Source: a virus
IMG/VR virus record: IMGVR_UViG_3300048591_000011
Location: 1-24,191 of that record
DNA: 24,191 nt
Strand: one strand, 5' to 3'
Part shown: piece after piece, positions 7,413 through 14,931 of the stretch
Layout of the letters: every line of letters begins with the position of its first letter
Numbering within the stretch: position 1 is the first letter of the stretch
The notes under the pieces: generated by a model
Told to the model about the DNA's origin: nothing
The model's database searches: none
Seen by the model: only the letters and a program-made list of their open reading frames with translations
Position numbers and translations under genes: made by a program

Positions 7413-8555
7413 TTACTTACCTCCTAACAGTTTAAGTATGAGTAGTGTTAAAACGCTCATAAAGCCTCCTACAGGAGCTTCAGTTTTTTCTGGTACTTCC
7501 ACCTTCGGAACATCAGGAATCGTCTGTACGGGGCTTACAAGTAGGCTACCGTCCTTCTTCTTGATTTGTTCTAGGATGTAACTAGAATTCTTACCTTCTA
7601 GAGACCAAGACAGTGGATTACGTCTCTTCTGGTGCATGATAACACCAACAGCAAGACTATCACCACGAACAATCTGACCATCATAGAGAATAGCTAATTG
7701 TTTATATTCAGAACTCTTAGGATGAACACCATCCTTTTCCCATTGCTTAATGTGGTAAAGAGGAACACCTTTAGACTCTGCTACTTCTTTTACAACCTTA
7801 GAGACACCTTGAGTTTTAGCACCATTAGGATTAGGTAGTATAACTATAGGAGTTCTACCTCTGTTAATGGAATTCTCAAGAGCTTTCTCAAGAGGTTTTC
7901 TAACAACTTCTGGAGTTGCCCAATCGTTACTACCCATGGAGAGTAATTCAAAGAGTCCAACAGAAGGTTCAGAGGTTTCAATCACTGGAGTATTTGTGTT
8001 ATAACCACCAGCCTTAAGACCTTTCTCAAAAGTAAGAGCAATCTTACCAATTTGAGTAGCTTTATCTGTCCCGTTAACAATACGTCGGGCACCCACATAT
8101 TCTTTAAGGTCTTCTGCGTCTGACTCATCAATGTCATCAATGTAGTCATCTAAGTCTTTACCAGTGTATAGACCCTTCTCCATACCAACAAAGAGAGCAG
8201 GAAGAGCATATTCCCATTCGAGTAAAAGATCAGGATCATCCGTAAGATCAACACCAATCTCTTTACCCATCTTAATATAGTTATCTTCCCAAGTAGTTTG
8301 AATAAGCCCACGGCCATGCCAAGGGTAATACCTGAGATTCTTCTTTCTCCATGCCTCTGATAGCCAATAGGCTTCTACAACAGGATGCATAGTTTGAGCA
8401 GACTCCCACCAAGCAGTAGCAAGAATATACGCTAAGTCATTTATAGGAGTCTTTCTCTGAATGGCGTAATCAAGAACTTTTTCTAGACCCACAACGTTCT
8501 GAGTCGTGAGGTTCAGACTAGGACGAATAGAATCATAGAATTTTTGTTTGTTCAT
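7413..8555 (-). CDS. Endolysin: GH19-type muramidase domain plus SGNH-hydrolase-like domain with permuted motif order
   Basis: Residues 1-185 look like the glycoside hydrolase family 19 lysozyme/chitinase fold: WWESAQ with candidate catalytic Glu51, a second Glu61, and the family signature HGRGLIQTTWEDNY at 80-93. This domain would cut the glycan backbone of peptidoglycan. Residues 195-340 carry SGNH-hydrolase signatures in an unusual order: MGSNDW (208-211 is GSND), DGVHP (275-279), GDSLAVG (298-304), then a Gly in EGKNSS (321). SGNH enzymes are esterases or lipases using Ser, His and Asp; in phage lysins they could deacetylate wall or glycan. The C-terminus (363-379) is a short hydrophobic tail. 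It sits between the tail fibre and the membrane protein genes. GH19 is confident; SGNH assignment is good from motifs; activity is untested. Confidence 0.85.
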   Translation of the reverse strand: MNKQKFYDSIRPSLNLTTQNVVGLEKVLDYAIQRKTPINDLAYILATAWWESAQTMHPVVEAYWLSEAWRKKNLRYYPWHGRGLIQTTWEDNYIKMGKEIGVDLTDDPDLLLEWEYALPALFVGMEKGLYTGKDLDDYIDDIDESDAEDLKEYVGARRIVNGTDKATQIGKIALTFEKGLKAGGYNTNTPVIETSEPSVGLFELLSMGSNDWATPEVVRKPLEKALENSINRGRTPIVILPNPNGAKTQGVSKVVKEVAESKGVPLYHIKQWEKDGVHPKSSEYKQLAILYDGQIVRGDSLAVGVIMHQKRRNPLSWSLEGKNSSYILEQIKKKDGSLLVSPVQTIPDVPKVEVPEKTEAPVGGFMSVLTLLILKLLGGK

Positions 8556-8564
8556 TGTTTTTCC

Positions 8565-9959
8565 TTAAACGAAATAGAAACCAGTGACGATAACAGAGCC
8601 TGCAACGTCAATAGGAAGTGCGGTAGCACCCACAGCAGAAGCGATAGTTTCAAGAATAATACCAGTCCCAGAGTTTGATCGGGCACATAAATCACCAGAA
8701 TAAGTGATGGATATAGGTCTGATAACAAAAACATCAAGTGAAGATGCGGCTGAAAACGGTAAGTTTGCCACAATCATATTACCTGTACCTGTGTGAGCAG
8801 ACCACGTAACAGCTAGAGAGAAATTAACAACATTACCAATCTTAGTATATTTACCTGTCTGAACTGAATAAGTACCAGAGCCAGTAGTTGAAGTTCCATC
8901 AATACGTGGAGTAAAAGTACCCTCTTCGTAATCATCAAGAGTATTAGCATTAGCAGAGGCATTCTGAGTAGCAGGGAATACAATCTGACCCGAAGAAGCT
9001 CCAGAGAGATCAATAGGACCAGAGAATGCTAAGTTACCCGAAGAGTGAGTAATAGTGTAGTTGCCGTTAGCGTAGTTAGTCACTGCCCCAGAAGCAAGAA
9101 ATAAATCAGACCAACTAACATTGTTTGTTCCTAAAGCTGCACCATCATTAGCATCTGGTTTCACCGGTGCATCAAACGAATAACCTTGTCTTCCGGTAAA
9201 AGTCAAGGAAGCACCAAAAACATTTAAGGCCGAAATAACTGCACCACCATTGAACCAGTTGATTTCACCACCGGAAGCCAAGTGAAGATCAGACCAACCA
9301 GTGCCAGAGGCACCAAGAGCGGCTGCATCGTTAGCAGTAGGGTTTATGGCACCACTAGAAGTTAAGCCTGCAATAGAAGCATAGGTACCACCAGTGAGAG
9401 TTTTACCAGTAAGAGTTACAGCAGCAGGGATACTAATGGTAGGATTACCCGAAGCACCACTACCATTGGTAACAGTTAACTCGTTAGCCGTACCGGTCAA
9501 AGTTCTCTTGGTAAAGGTATCAGCAGCCGTTTGAACAACAAGACCAGCAGTAGAGTTAAGTCCGGCGAGAGCCGTAAGAGTAGCATCGAGAGTTTGGTAT
9601 TGCCTCCAAACAGCAGCACCCGAAGAAGCATCCACACAGATGTAAACGAGATCATTGGTAGTATCAACCCAAATAGAACCAGGACCATAACCGTCACCAG
9701 TGTCATCATTTACTGTTGGTGCCGTAGTACCATCAATCTTATGAATAGCAGCAATACCACCATTAGCAACTTGAAGAACATTAGCAACTGAAGTCTCTAA
9801 GTCAATCTTAGGAGCATTGCCAGAAGTACCATCGTGTTCGTGCCCGGTAGTACCAGAGAAAGCATCCCTGATAGCATTAAATTCTGCATTCAACGGGGCG
9901 GCAAGAACATCTTCACCCGTTTGAATATCTGCTAGGGACTGCCTAGTATAACCAGCCAT
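8565..9959 (-). CDS. Tail fibre protein
   Basis: Residues 1-55 have the usual fibre attachment pattern: [15 protein letters not shown], then GHEHDGT and KIDL. Residues 115-200 hold a module ([20 protein letters not shown], then [17 protein letters not shown]) that I recognise as widely shared among phage and prophage fibre proteins. Two copies of an AND.AALG...WSDL.LASG unit occur at about 206-238 and 267-299, typical of beta-rich trimeric shafts. The C-terminal part (from [11 protein letters not shown], about 346) resembles a common fibre tip domain with the [11 protein letters not shown] motif. It should bind the host surface. It follows the nozzle gene with a TAATG overlap and precedes the lysis genes by 9 bases. 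No chaperone gene is apparent. Confidence 0.85.
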   Translation of the reverse strand: MAGYTRQSLADIQTGEDVLAAPLNAEFNAIRDAFSGTTGHEHDGTSGNAPKIDLETSVANVLQVANGGIAAIHKIDGTTAPTVNDDTGDGYGPGSIWVDTTNDLVYICVDASSGAAVWRQYQTLDATLTALAGLNSTAGLVVQTAADTFTKRTLTGTANELTVTNGSGASGNPTISIPAAVTLTGKTLTGGTYASIAGLTSSGAINPTANDAAALGASGTGWSDLHLASGGEINWFNGGAVISALNVFGASLTFTGRQGYSFDAPVKPDANDGAALGTNNVSWSDLFLASGAVTNYANGNYTITHSSGNLAFSGPIDLSGASSGQIVFPATQNASANANTLDDYEEGTFTPRIDGTSTTGSGTYSVQTGKYTKIGNVVNFSLAVTWSAHTGTGNMIVANLPFSAASSLDVFVIRPISITYSGDLCARSNSGTGIILETIASAVGATALPIDVAGSVIVTGFYFV

Positions 9960-11584
9960 TATTCACGTCCTTTCCCTGAAAATTCTACAACAAAACCTTG
10001 CATAGTAAATGGTGCTCCACCAATAGTAACATACGAAAACTGAACAGAGAAACATGAACCTTGGATATTAGTTGCTAGAACATTTCTTGTGGCACCACCG
10101 TAGGTTGATCCATCATCGTATTCAGAACCACCACCATAAGTAATAGGTCCAGCAACAGATTCACCAATATAGTTATTAGGTACAGCGACATTTTCATTTC
10201 CCCAATCAAATCTTACAGAGATATTAAAGTCCACTGAACCTTCGGCTCGAATAAAAGTATTTAACTTTCTCATAAGCTTTCTGATTTCAGTATCACCAAC
10301 ATCTAAATAAGGGGTGGTATAAACTGAAGTAATATCAGCACCATTAAAACTATTAGTTTGTTCTTGTTGGTATAGATAACCATCGTAGTCACCATGGAGA
10401 ATAATTTCTCTGGAGTCTACAAAACCAGACCAAGCACAGTTTGCTCTAATTCCAGTTAATTCACTAAATTCCCAAGAACCTTCTGCTTGTTTTCTTAAAC
10501 AACCAATTAAACCATAGGCATCAGAGACAGTATCAGTACTACCTGAGAAGAAGTATCTAAATTGAGTCTTCTCTCTAAGAGTAACAGCTACTAGATCAGA
10601 CATGTCGTAGTTCTCAGTGAACTGATCCACAGTGTATTGAATAGCCTGTGAGAGAAGAGAAAGTTCAACGTCATTTTGTCTATCAGTGCCAGCAATTGGG
10701 CGAATACCATCGGCAGACAAGAAGAGTAGGTTACCACCAACTTCAACCACAGAGTCTCGAGCAATACAACCAAGATTATTAGTAACATCTTGAAGTACGA
10801 AACCAGAAGTAACATCTGGTACTGCTCTTTTGATGTTGTTTTTACCGAAGATAAAATTCTCATCACGGAAAGGTTTCATTGCTACAACTTCGTAAGAGTA
10901 AATTAACTGGCCTCCGCCAGCAGCAGCAGTCCAAGTAAGAGCATCGGATGGTGCGCAGTAAGAAACAATAGAGGGATCATCACCATCACCAGAGATAAAC
11001 AAATGATTCTTGAAAGAAGTAATGATAGAAGGTTTATCAATTATCTGATTTCCACCCGGAGACCCAGAACCACCAGTATTAGTACTAGTGCATTCGTACC
11101 AATTAGTTCCATTATAAATAACTAATGGATTAACTCCATCAACGAAACCAATCATATTCACATCACCAAAGTTAAATAACTCGGCTCGAACTCTCGTGAC
11201 AGTTCTAAAACCACCATCTGTCGTTGCGTGAGTAATACCAGTGGTGTAAGCAACCCATCCGCTGACAGTCAGTTCATAAAAAGAGTAGGTGTTACTAGAT
11301 TGATCTTTACGAGCAGCGATAACTTCGTAGTCATCTGTCGTAGTATTAAATAAAATCCATGCACCAAGCACAGGACCCTCAGCAGTAGAAGGGGCGACTT
11401 CACCATAAGTGTTGTCATATGTCTTATAACCAGAGAGTCTTCGATAACCACCAGACAAAGCAGTTTCATAGTTAACTAATCGAGTAGCAGCGCCAGGGGC
11501 GTAATCGGAAAGGGTTAGACTGTTGTCGTTAGTATTTAACCCACCTCCGCAGATTACTTTGTATGAGTTAATACGATTAGGCAT
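9959..11584 (-). CDS. Tail nozzle / stabilisation protein, P22 gp10-like beta-propeller type
   Basis: The 541-residue protein is rich in beta strands and aromatic residues. It contains the pattern [30 protein letters not shown] (described here in two pieces: [11 protein letters not shown] and [12 protein letters not shown], about 290-320), which I associate with P22 gp10 / T7 gp12-like tail hub or nozzle proteins of podoviruses. [17 protein letters not shown] and [11 protein letters not shown] suggest further propeller blades. In these phages the protein forms a hexameric tube below the gp4-type adaptor and seals DNA in the capsid. It lies directly after the adaptor gene (TAATG overlap) and before the fibre gene (TAATG overlap), the usual order. 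The assignment is by pattern and context. Confidence 0.75.
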   Translation of the reverse strand: MPNRINSYKVICGGGLNTNDNSLTLSDYAPGAATRLVNYETALSGGYRRLSGYKTYDNTYGEVAPSTAEGPVLGAWILFNTTTDDYEVIAARKDQSSNTYSFYELTVSGWVAYTTGITHATTDGGFRTVTRVRAELFNFGDVNMIGFVDGVNPLVIYNGTNWYECTSTNTGGSGSPGGNQIIDKPSIITSFKNHLFISGDGDDPSIVSYCAPSDALTWTAAAGGGQLIYSYEVVAMKPFRDENFIFGKNNIKRAVPDVTSGFVLQDVTNNLGCIARDSVVEVGGNLLFLSADGIRPIAGTDRQNDVELSLLSQAIQYTVDQFTENYDMSDLVAVTLREKTQFRYFFSGSTDTVSDAYGLIGCLRKQAEGSWEFSELTGIRANCAWSGFVDSREIILHGDYDGYLYQQEQTNSFNGADITSVYTTPYLDVGDTEIRKLMRKLNTFIRAEGSVDFNISVRFDWGNENVAVPNNYIGESVAGPITYGGGSEYDDGSTYGGATRNVLATNIQGSCFSVQFSYVTIGGAPFTMQGFVVEFSGKGRE

Positions 11585-12276
11585 TATCTTCTCACCCTTG
11601 TATCATATATGTATTTATCTTTAGGAATAAGGATGAAAGCCATATCAGCAATACCCTTACTAAAATTCTGTTCGTACTTAGCTGCTCTTTCATCATTGTC
11701 CAAGAATATGAACATGTGCATAAGAGCGCCATACGTAATTACATAATCAAATTCAGTGGGAATTTCACTGGTGTCTCCATGTGCAGATAAATCAGTGTGC
11801 TTTTCCCAGTAATTAAAATGAACTGTATAAGCTTCGTCAGGAGAGGGTGTAACACCAAAGCCACCATTATTACTTTCAAAGACATAACGAGGAAGTTCAA
11901 CACCATCAGTAGTACTATCAAGATCATCAGTACGATATTGTTTGTACCATTCATCTTTATTCAAGACTTCAAGTCTTCTGTTATTATCAACACCAATAGA
12001 GGTATCTTTTTCTATATAGAAAGATTCCCAATCTACCATTTTAAAGTCAATAGGCCAAGAGTATTCTTCCTGTCCAACTATCAAGAGTTGGCTCCCAGAA
12101 GTAGCATTAAAAGGCCATTCGAATTTCTGGGCATTGATTTCACGAATGGCATCTAAGACAGCATCCTTAGCAGCAGCTTGAATACCTCTTACAGTCAGAA
12201 AGTCTGCCGAGTCAATAGTGACTTCATTCAGACGACGAAGAACTCTATTAGTTAGTTCAAGGTATGTAGTAGCCAT
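11584..12276 (-). CDS. Head-tail connector / adaptor, P22 gp4- or T7 gp11-like
   Basis: The 230-residue length and the N-terminus (MATTYLELTNRVLRRLNEV, then AAKDAVLDAIREIN and WPFN) match the adaptor family that forms a ring below the portal. The motif GQEEYSWPIDFKMVDWESFYIE is characteristic (about 68-90, quoted in part). The final third has FDYVITYGALMHMFIFLDND and ERAAKYEQNF, also usual in the family. It begins 24 bases after a predicted terminator, so expression probably depends on readthrough or on a promoter not evident in the short gap. A GAGGA ribosome binding site precedes the start. It overlaps the nozzle gene as TAATG. Confidence 0.8.
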   Translation of the reverse strand: MATTYLELTNRVLRRLNEVTIDSADFLTVRGIQAAAKDAVLDAIREINAQKFEWPFNATSGSQLLIVGQEEYSWPIDFKMVDWESFYIEKDTSIGVDNNRRLEVLNKDEWYKQYRTDDLDSTTDGVELPRYVFESNNGGFGVTPSPDEAYTVHFNYWEKHTDLSAHGDTSEIPTEFDYVITYGALMHMFIFLDNDERAAKYEQNFSKGIADMAFILIPKDKYIYDTRVRR

Positions 12277-12300
12277 TATGTATCCTCATTAGAGTTCTGT

Positions 12301-12332
12301 AAGAAAAGGGGGACACCCGAGAGCATCCCCCT
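12301..12332 (-). terminator. Rho-independent terminator after the capsid/decoration genes
   Basis: On the minus strand the stem AGGGGGA (12326-12332) pairs with TCCCCCT (12307-12313) over a 12-base loop, and the run TTTTCTT follows. It begins 11 bases past the stop of the decoration protein gene. It separates the capsid genes from the tail genes, as the T7 Tphi terminator does after gene 10. Because the tail genes continue on the same strand at once, it is probably leaky. Confidence 0.8.
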
Positions 12333-12343
12333 AATAGTTTTAA

Positions 12344-12835
12344 TTACGAACCGAGGGCAGCGATACCGGGAGCTTTACGATCCGAGACATCCATAAGGAC
12401 AGCCCAGATACGCAGTTCACCAGCCGACGGACCAGCAGTTGCCGTAGCGATCAGAAGATCAATCGTGTCAGCCGTGGCACCAATAACAATGGGCTGATAA
12501 GTAGCAGGCTGACTGGCATAAGCACCAGCAACAGCAGCGTCCAGATCATAACCATCAACAAAGGCGTCGGGATCAGTGGTCGTTACACCAAGATCAACAG
12601 TAACGTCAGTTTGAGTGTCGGTCGTTTCCGTAGTTACCTGAAGACCAGCGGCAAGAATAATCGTACCAGCCGGAACATCAATAACTTCAATAACGTCAGC
12701 CGCAGCAAGAGCAGAACCCTTAGCCGTGGTAGCCGCCGCGAGATCGAGGTTCACTTCAACCAGATACGGAAGAGAAGTGTTACCCGAACGGGTAGGGTGC
12801 AACGTGGTCACACCCGAGGTCATATCAATAGCCAT
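12344..12835 (-). CDS. Probable capsid decoration / head protein (163 aa)
   Basis: The protein is Ala/Thr/Asp-rich and very poor in Lys, with alternating beta-strand patterns (VIEVIDVPAGTIILAAGLQV at about 46-66, then VTVDLGVTTTDPDAFVDGYD). Its sequence IEVIDVPAGTII resembles proteins often found next to podovirus major capsid proteins. It follows the coat gene by 17 bases with a strong AAGGAG ribosome binding site and precedes a terminator, so it is probably made in large amounts with the coat. Codon choice and G+C content resemble the coat gene rather than the rest. Decoration or head-stabilising protein is inferred from context; no catalytic motif is seen. Confidence 0.6.
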   Translation of the reverse strand: MAIDMTSGVTTLHPTRSGNTSLPYLVEVNLDLAAATTAKGSALAAADVIEVIDVPAGTIILAAGLQVTTETTDTQTDVTVDLGVTTTDPDAFVDGYDLDAAVAGAYASQPATYQPIVIGATADTIDLLIATATAGPSAGELRIWAVLMDVSDRKAPGIAALGS

Positions 12836-12852
12836 AAATATTTCTCCTTAAA

Positions 12853-13917
12853 TTAGTTCTGGAGACCAATGTTCCAGATCACACGGACCAGAGACTCCGG
12901 ACGGAGAATCTTACGACCGTAAAGCTGCATACCACGAACGATATCAGCAAACGAGTCCGGATCGCGATAGCTTTCCGTCTTGGTGATCTGAGAAGCAGTA
13001 GCTACAGCCGAGTCATGACCAGCAACAACAACGCCGAAGTTGGTCGTGTTACCACCAGCACCATCCGCAGTACCAGCACCAGTGCCGAGGAACGGGAGGT
13101 TATTAGATTCATAGACCTTGAAGCCACGAATCTTACCAGCGACAACCTGACCATTAGTCAGAGCCTCAGAGGTCTGATAATCATGGTTCATAAACTTGGA
13201 GTCTTCGTCGCGAAGGATTTCGAGGAAGATCGGATCAACGACCACCCAACGGCCTTCCTGAGGCACATTATGAAGATCGAGGAAACGATTCATGCGGTTC
13301 AGAACACGAAGCGGGGTCGCATCGTAATCAGTAGCAACAGTACCACGAGTACCAATCGAAACTGCATGGCCAGAAGTACCACCGGACACAAAGTCCGAAC
13401 GGTCAAGCTGACGTTCAGCAAGCCACTCATCAGTACCAGCAGAGGTGTTAGCCACCGAGCCAGAAGTCGTGGTGTTAGCCACCCAGACGCCCGAACTATT
13501 CTTGACGTAACCAGACATATAACCCAGAATCTCCGAGTCATAGGTGTCCTTCATCTTATAGCCAGCACGATCCGTCGCCATATCCATCCAGTTGACGTGG
13601 GAATGCTTCTCTTCGATATCGTCAACCTTGAAGGCAAAGTAGTTAGCCTTGTCAACGACCAGAGAGAAGTCCTCGTCTTCCATATCCTGCGGAGTGATCT
13701 GAGTACCGCGAGCATACTCTTGCACAGTGATCTCAGGCTCCTTGATGATACGAACGGAGTCACCAAAGTTAGAAATTTCACCGAAATAATCGGAGTTCGT
13801 AATACCCTCTACAACCGAGGACTTACGGAAGGCTTTCTGAACCTTCTTAGAGTAGAGAGTCGGCGAAAAGACGCCATTAGGCAGGTTATTGTACCCGCTT
13901 GCCTTTTGAAAAGCCAT
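12853..13917 (-). CDS. Major capsid (coat) protein
   Basis: The 354-residue protein has the features of podovirus HK97-fold coat proteins: N-terminal FSPTLYSKKVQKAFRKSSVVEGITNSDYFGEI, an early G.SVRI..EP.ITVQ.Y strand, the FAFKVDDIEE.....N motif at about 94-110, a variable mid-region, RWVVVDPIFLEIL, and the C-terminal RP..LV....N-like ending (RPESLVRVIWNIG). It lies after the scaffold gene and an intergenic region with repeats, and is preceded by an AGGAG ribosome binding site 7 bases from the ATG. The region is visibly richer in G+C than its neighbours (one 60-base line inside it counts 34 G+C), consistent with codon selection for high expression. No protease gene is seen, in line with a scaffold-type assembly. 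Confidence 0.88.
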   Translation of the reverse strand: MAFQKASGYNNLPNGVFSPTLYSKKVQKAFRKSSVVEGITNSDYFGEISNFGDSVRIIKEPEITVQEYARGTQITPQDMEDEDFSLVVDKANYFAFKVDDIEEKHSHVNWMDMATDRAGYKMKDTYDSEILGYMSGYVKNSSGVWVANTTTSGSVANTSAGTDEWLAERQLDRSDFVSGGTSGHAVSIGTRGTVATDYDATPLRVLNRMNRFLDLHNVPQEGRWVVVDPIFLEILRDEDSKFMNHDYQTSEALTNGQVVAGKIRGFKVYESNNLPFLGTGAGTADGAGGNTTNFGVVVAGHDSAVATASQITKTESYRDPDSFADIVRGMQLYGRKILRPESLVRVIWNIGLQN

Positions 13918-13979
13918 AGTAATTCTCCTATGTAAATGTTAATTTGTTTAATGTTATGTATAAACAAACACTCACAAGA

Positions 13980-14050
13980 GAGGCCAATAAACTATTGGGT
14001 GTCCATACTAGAGGATCAGTCTTTCTGGAGGCCAAATGAATTGGGTAGTC
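13980..14050. repeat. Two direct repeats, each with an internal palindrome
   Basis: Copy 1 at 13980-14003 begins GAGGCCAAT and ends ATTGGGTGTC. Copy 2 at 14028-14050 begins GAGGCCAAA and ends ATTGGGTAGTC. Copy 1 contains the perfect hairpin CCAATA-AAC-TATTGG. The centres are about 47 bases apart. They could be protein or phage polymerase binding sites for the coat gene. Confidence 0.7.
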
Positions 14051-14070
14051 TTACTTTGTATTATTGTCTG

Positions 14071-14108
14071 TTTTAAAAATGATAACTAAAGGTTAGCCTT
14101 TCGGGGCT
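14071..14108 (-). terminator. Possible weak terminator or attenuator after the scaffold gene
   Basis: On the minus strand, AGCC-CCGAAA-GGCT (14095-14108) and AAAGG-CTAA-CCTTT (14088-14101) are overlapping, mutually exclusive hairpins starting 4 bases after the scaffold stop. A T5 run comes 8 bases after the second stem. The stems are short and the T run is distant, so termination is doubtful. Confidence 0.3.
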
Positions 14109-14112
14109 TTAA

Positions 14113-14931
14113 TTATCGACCTGCACCTGTCAGATCATACTTGATTTTCCCTGCACGCATGGCTTCCATAATAGCAGCCTCTTTGCGTTCATATTCGCGA
14201 GGATTCATCTTATCGATCTGGGATTCACTGAATAACCATTCACCTTCTTCCGGATCAGGGGCAGTAGAAATTGTACGAGTTACACTCTCAGCAGCTTCAC
14301 GCTTACTGGGAGCAGGTTTGGATTCTTTCTTACCGATACCCATGTCTGCCTTATAAAGGTCAATAACACGAGAAGCAGCAATAGCATCCCATCCATTAAG
14401 AACATCCACCATCCATGCAGGCTGGCCTTCAACCCATTCCTTAAATTCAGGAGTAGGAAGAATTTTCTTAAAGAAGTCGGGGTGAAGCCTATTTAGTTCA
14501 GCAACAGCTTCATCCATTTTGATCTTGTTTTCAATCTCTTGAACCTTGTTAATACCAGTCTGGTACTTAGCCTCAAGTTCTTTATTGTTCTTTAAGATCA
14601 TAGTCTGGATATGGCCAAAGACATCAGGGTATTTTTTACCCCATGCTTCAACCTCTTCGAGAGTCTTGGGAAACTCAGGACCCTTAGGGGTACTAGCGAG
14701 TTTATTTTCAAGCTCTTGAATACGGGCATCTTTCTCAGAGAGCATCTGTTGGTTATACCTGCGAAGGTCACCATATCTCTTCTTGAAAGTCTCTTCCTCG
14801 TCTGCGGCCACCACAGGGGTAACTACTTGAGGTTTATCTTCCTCTTCGGGAATAGGTCTTACCTGATTTTCAAGCTCGACGATTTCTTGATCTTCCCGTT
14901 GAAGCCGTGCTTCATTTCTATATCTTGTCAT
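14113..14931 (-). CDS. Capsid scaffolding protein
   Basis: The 272-residue protein is highly charged and almost entirely helical. The N-terminus is Arg/Glu-rich, 30-50 is acidic (RPIPEEEDKPQ), and 50-85 is a coiled coil (FKKRYGDLRRYNQQML, then ARIQELENKL). Around 130-160 lies a second helix (IQEIENKIKMDEAVAELNRLHPDFFKKI), and the C-terminus is basic/helical. KRYGDLRR near the N-terminus is common in podovirus scaffolds I have seen. Position directly upstream of the coat gene agrees. Scaffolds direct procapsid assembly and leave before packaging. The start overlaps the stop of the 1226-aa gene as ATGA. Confidence 0.8.
   Translation of the reverse strand: MTRYRNEARLQREDQEIVELENQVRPIPEEEDKPQVVTPVVAADEEETFKKRYGDLRRYNQQMLSEKDARIQELENKLASTPKGPEFPKTLEEVEAWGKKYPDVFGHIQTMILKNNKELEAKYQTGINKVQEIENKIKMDEAVAELNRLHPDFFKKILPTPEFKEWVEGQPAWMVDVLNGWDAIAASRVIDLYKADMGIGKKESKPAPSKREAAESVTRTISTAPDPEEGEWLFSESQIDKMNPREYERKEAAIMEAMRAGKIKYDLTGAGR

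Larger units (their letters stand above)
13918..14112. promoter_or_regulatory. Intergenic region ahead of the coat gene, with likely promoter function
   Basis: This is the largest non-coding space inside the structural series (195 bases). It lies directly upstream of the coat gene, where T7-like phages place a strong late promoter. It is AT-rich near the coat start (minus strand TTTATACATAACATT) and holds two related 23-24 base repeats further up. No convincing bacterial -35/-10 pair with standard spacing is seen, so the promoter call rests on position and on the repeats. Confidence 0.4.

Noticed and set aside
8552-8773. Leu-rich plus/minus shadow frames such as 8552-8773 and 8813-9013 as membrane proteins
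   Set aside because: They lie wholly within confident genes in another frame of the same strand and arise from Ser/Thr/Ala codons read out of frame.
13015-13935. A 306-codon open frame on the plus strand opposite the coat gene
   Set aside because: It mirrors the coat gene. Its length follows from the coat gene's codon bias, its protein is Arg/Ser/Ile-rich without recognisable motifs, and the opposite strand has a clear coat protein.
13918-14112. tRNA or small RNA gene in the gap before the coat gene
   Set aside because: No T-loop consensus, no acceptor pairing and no CCA-compatible end. The hairpins are short.
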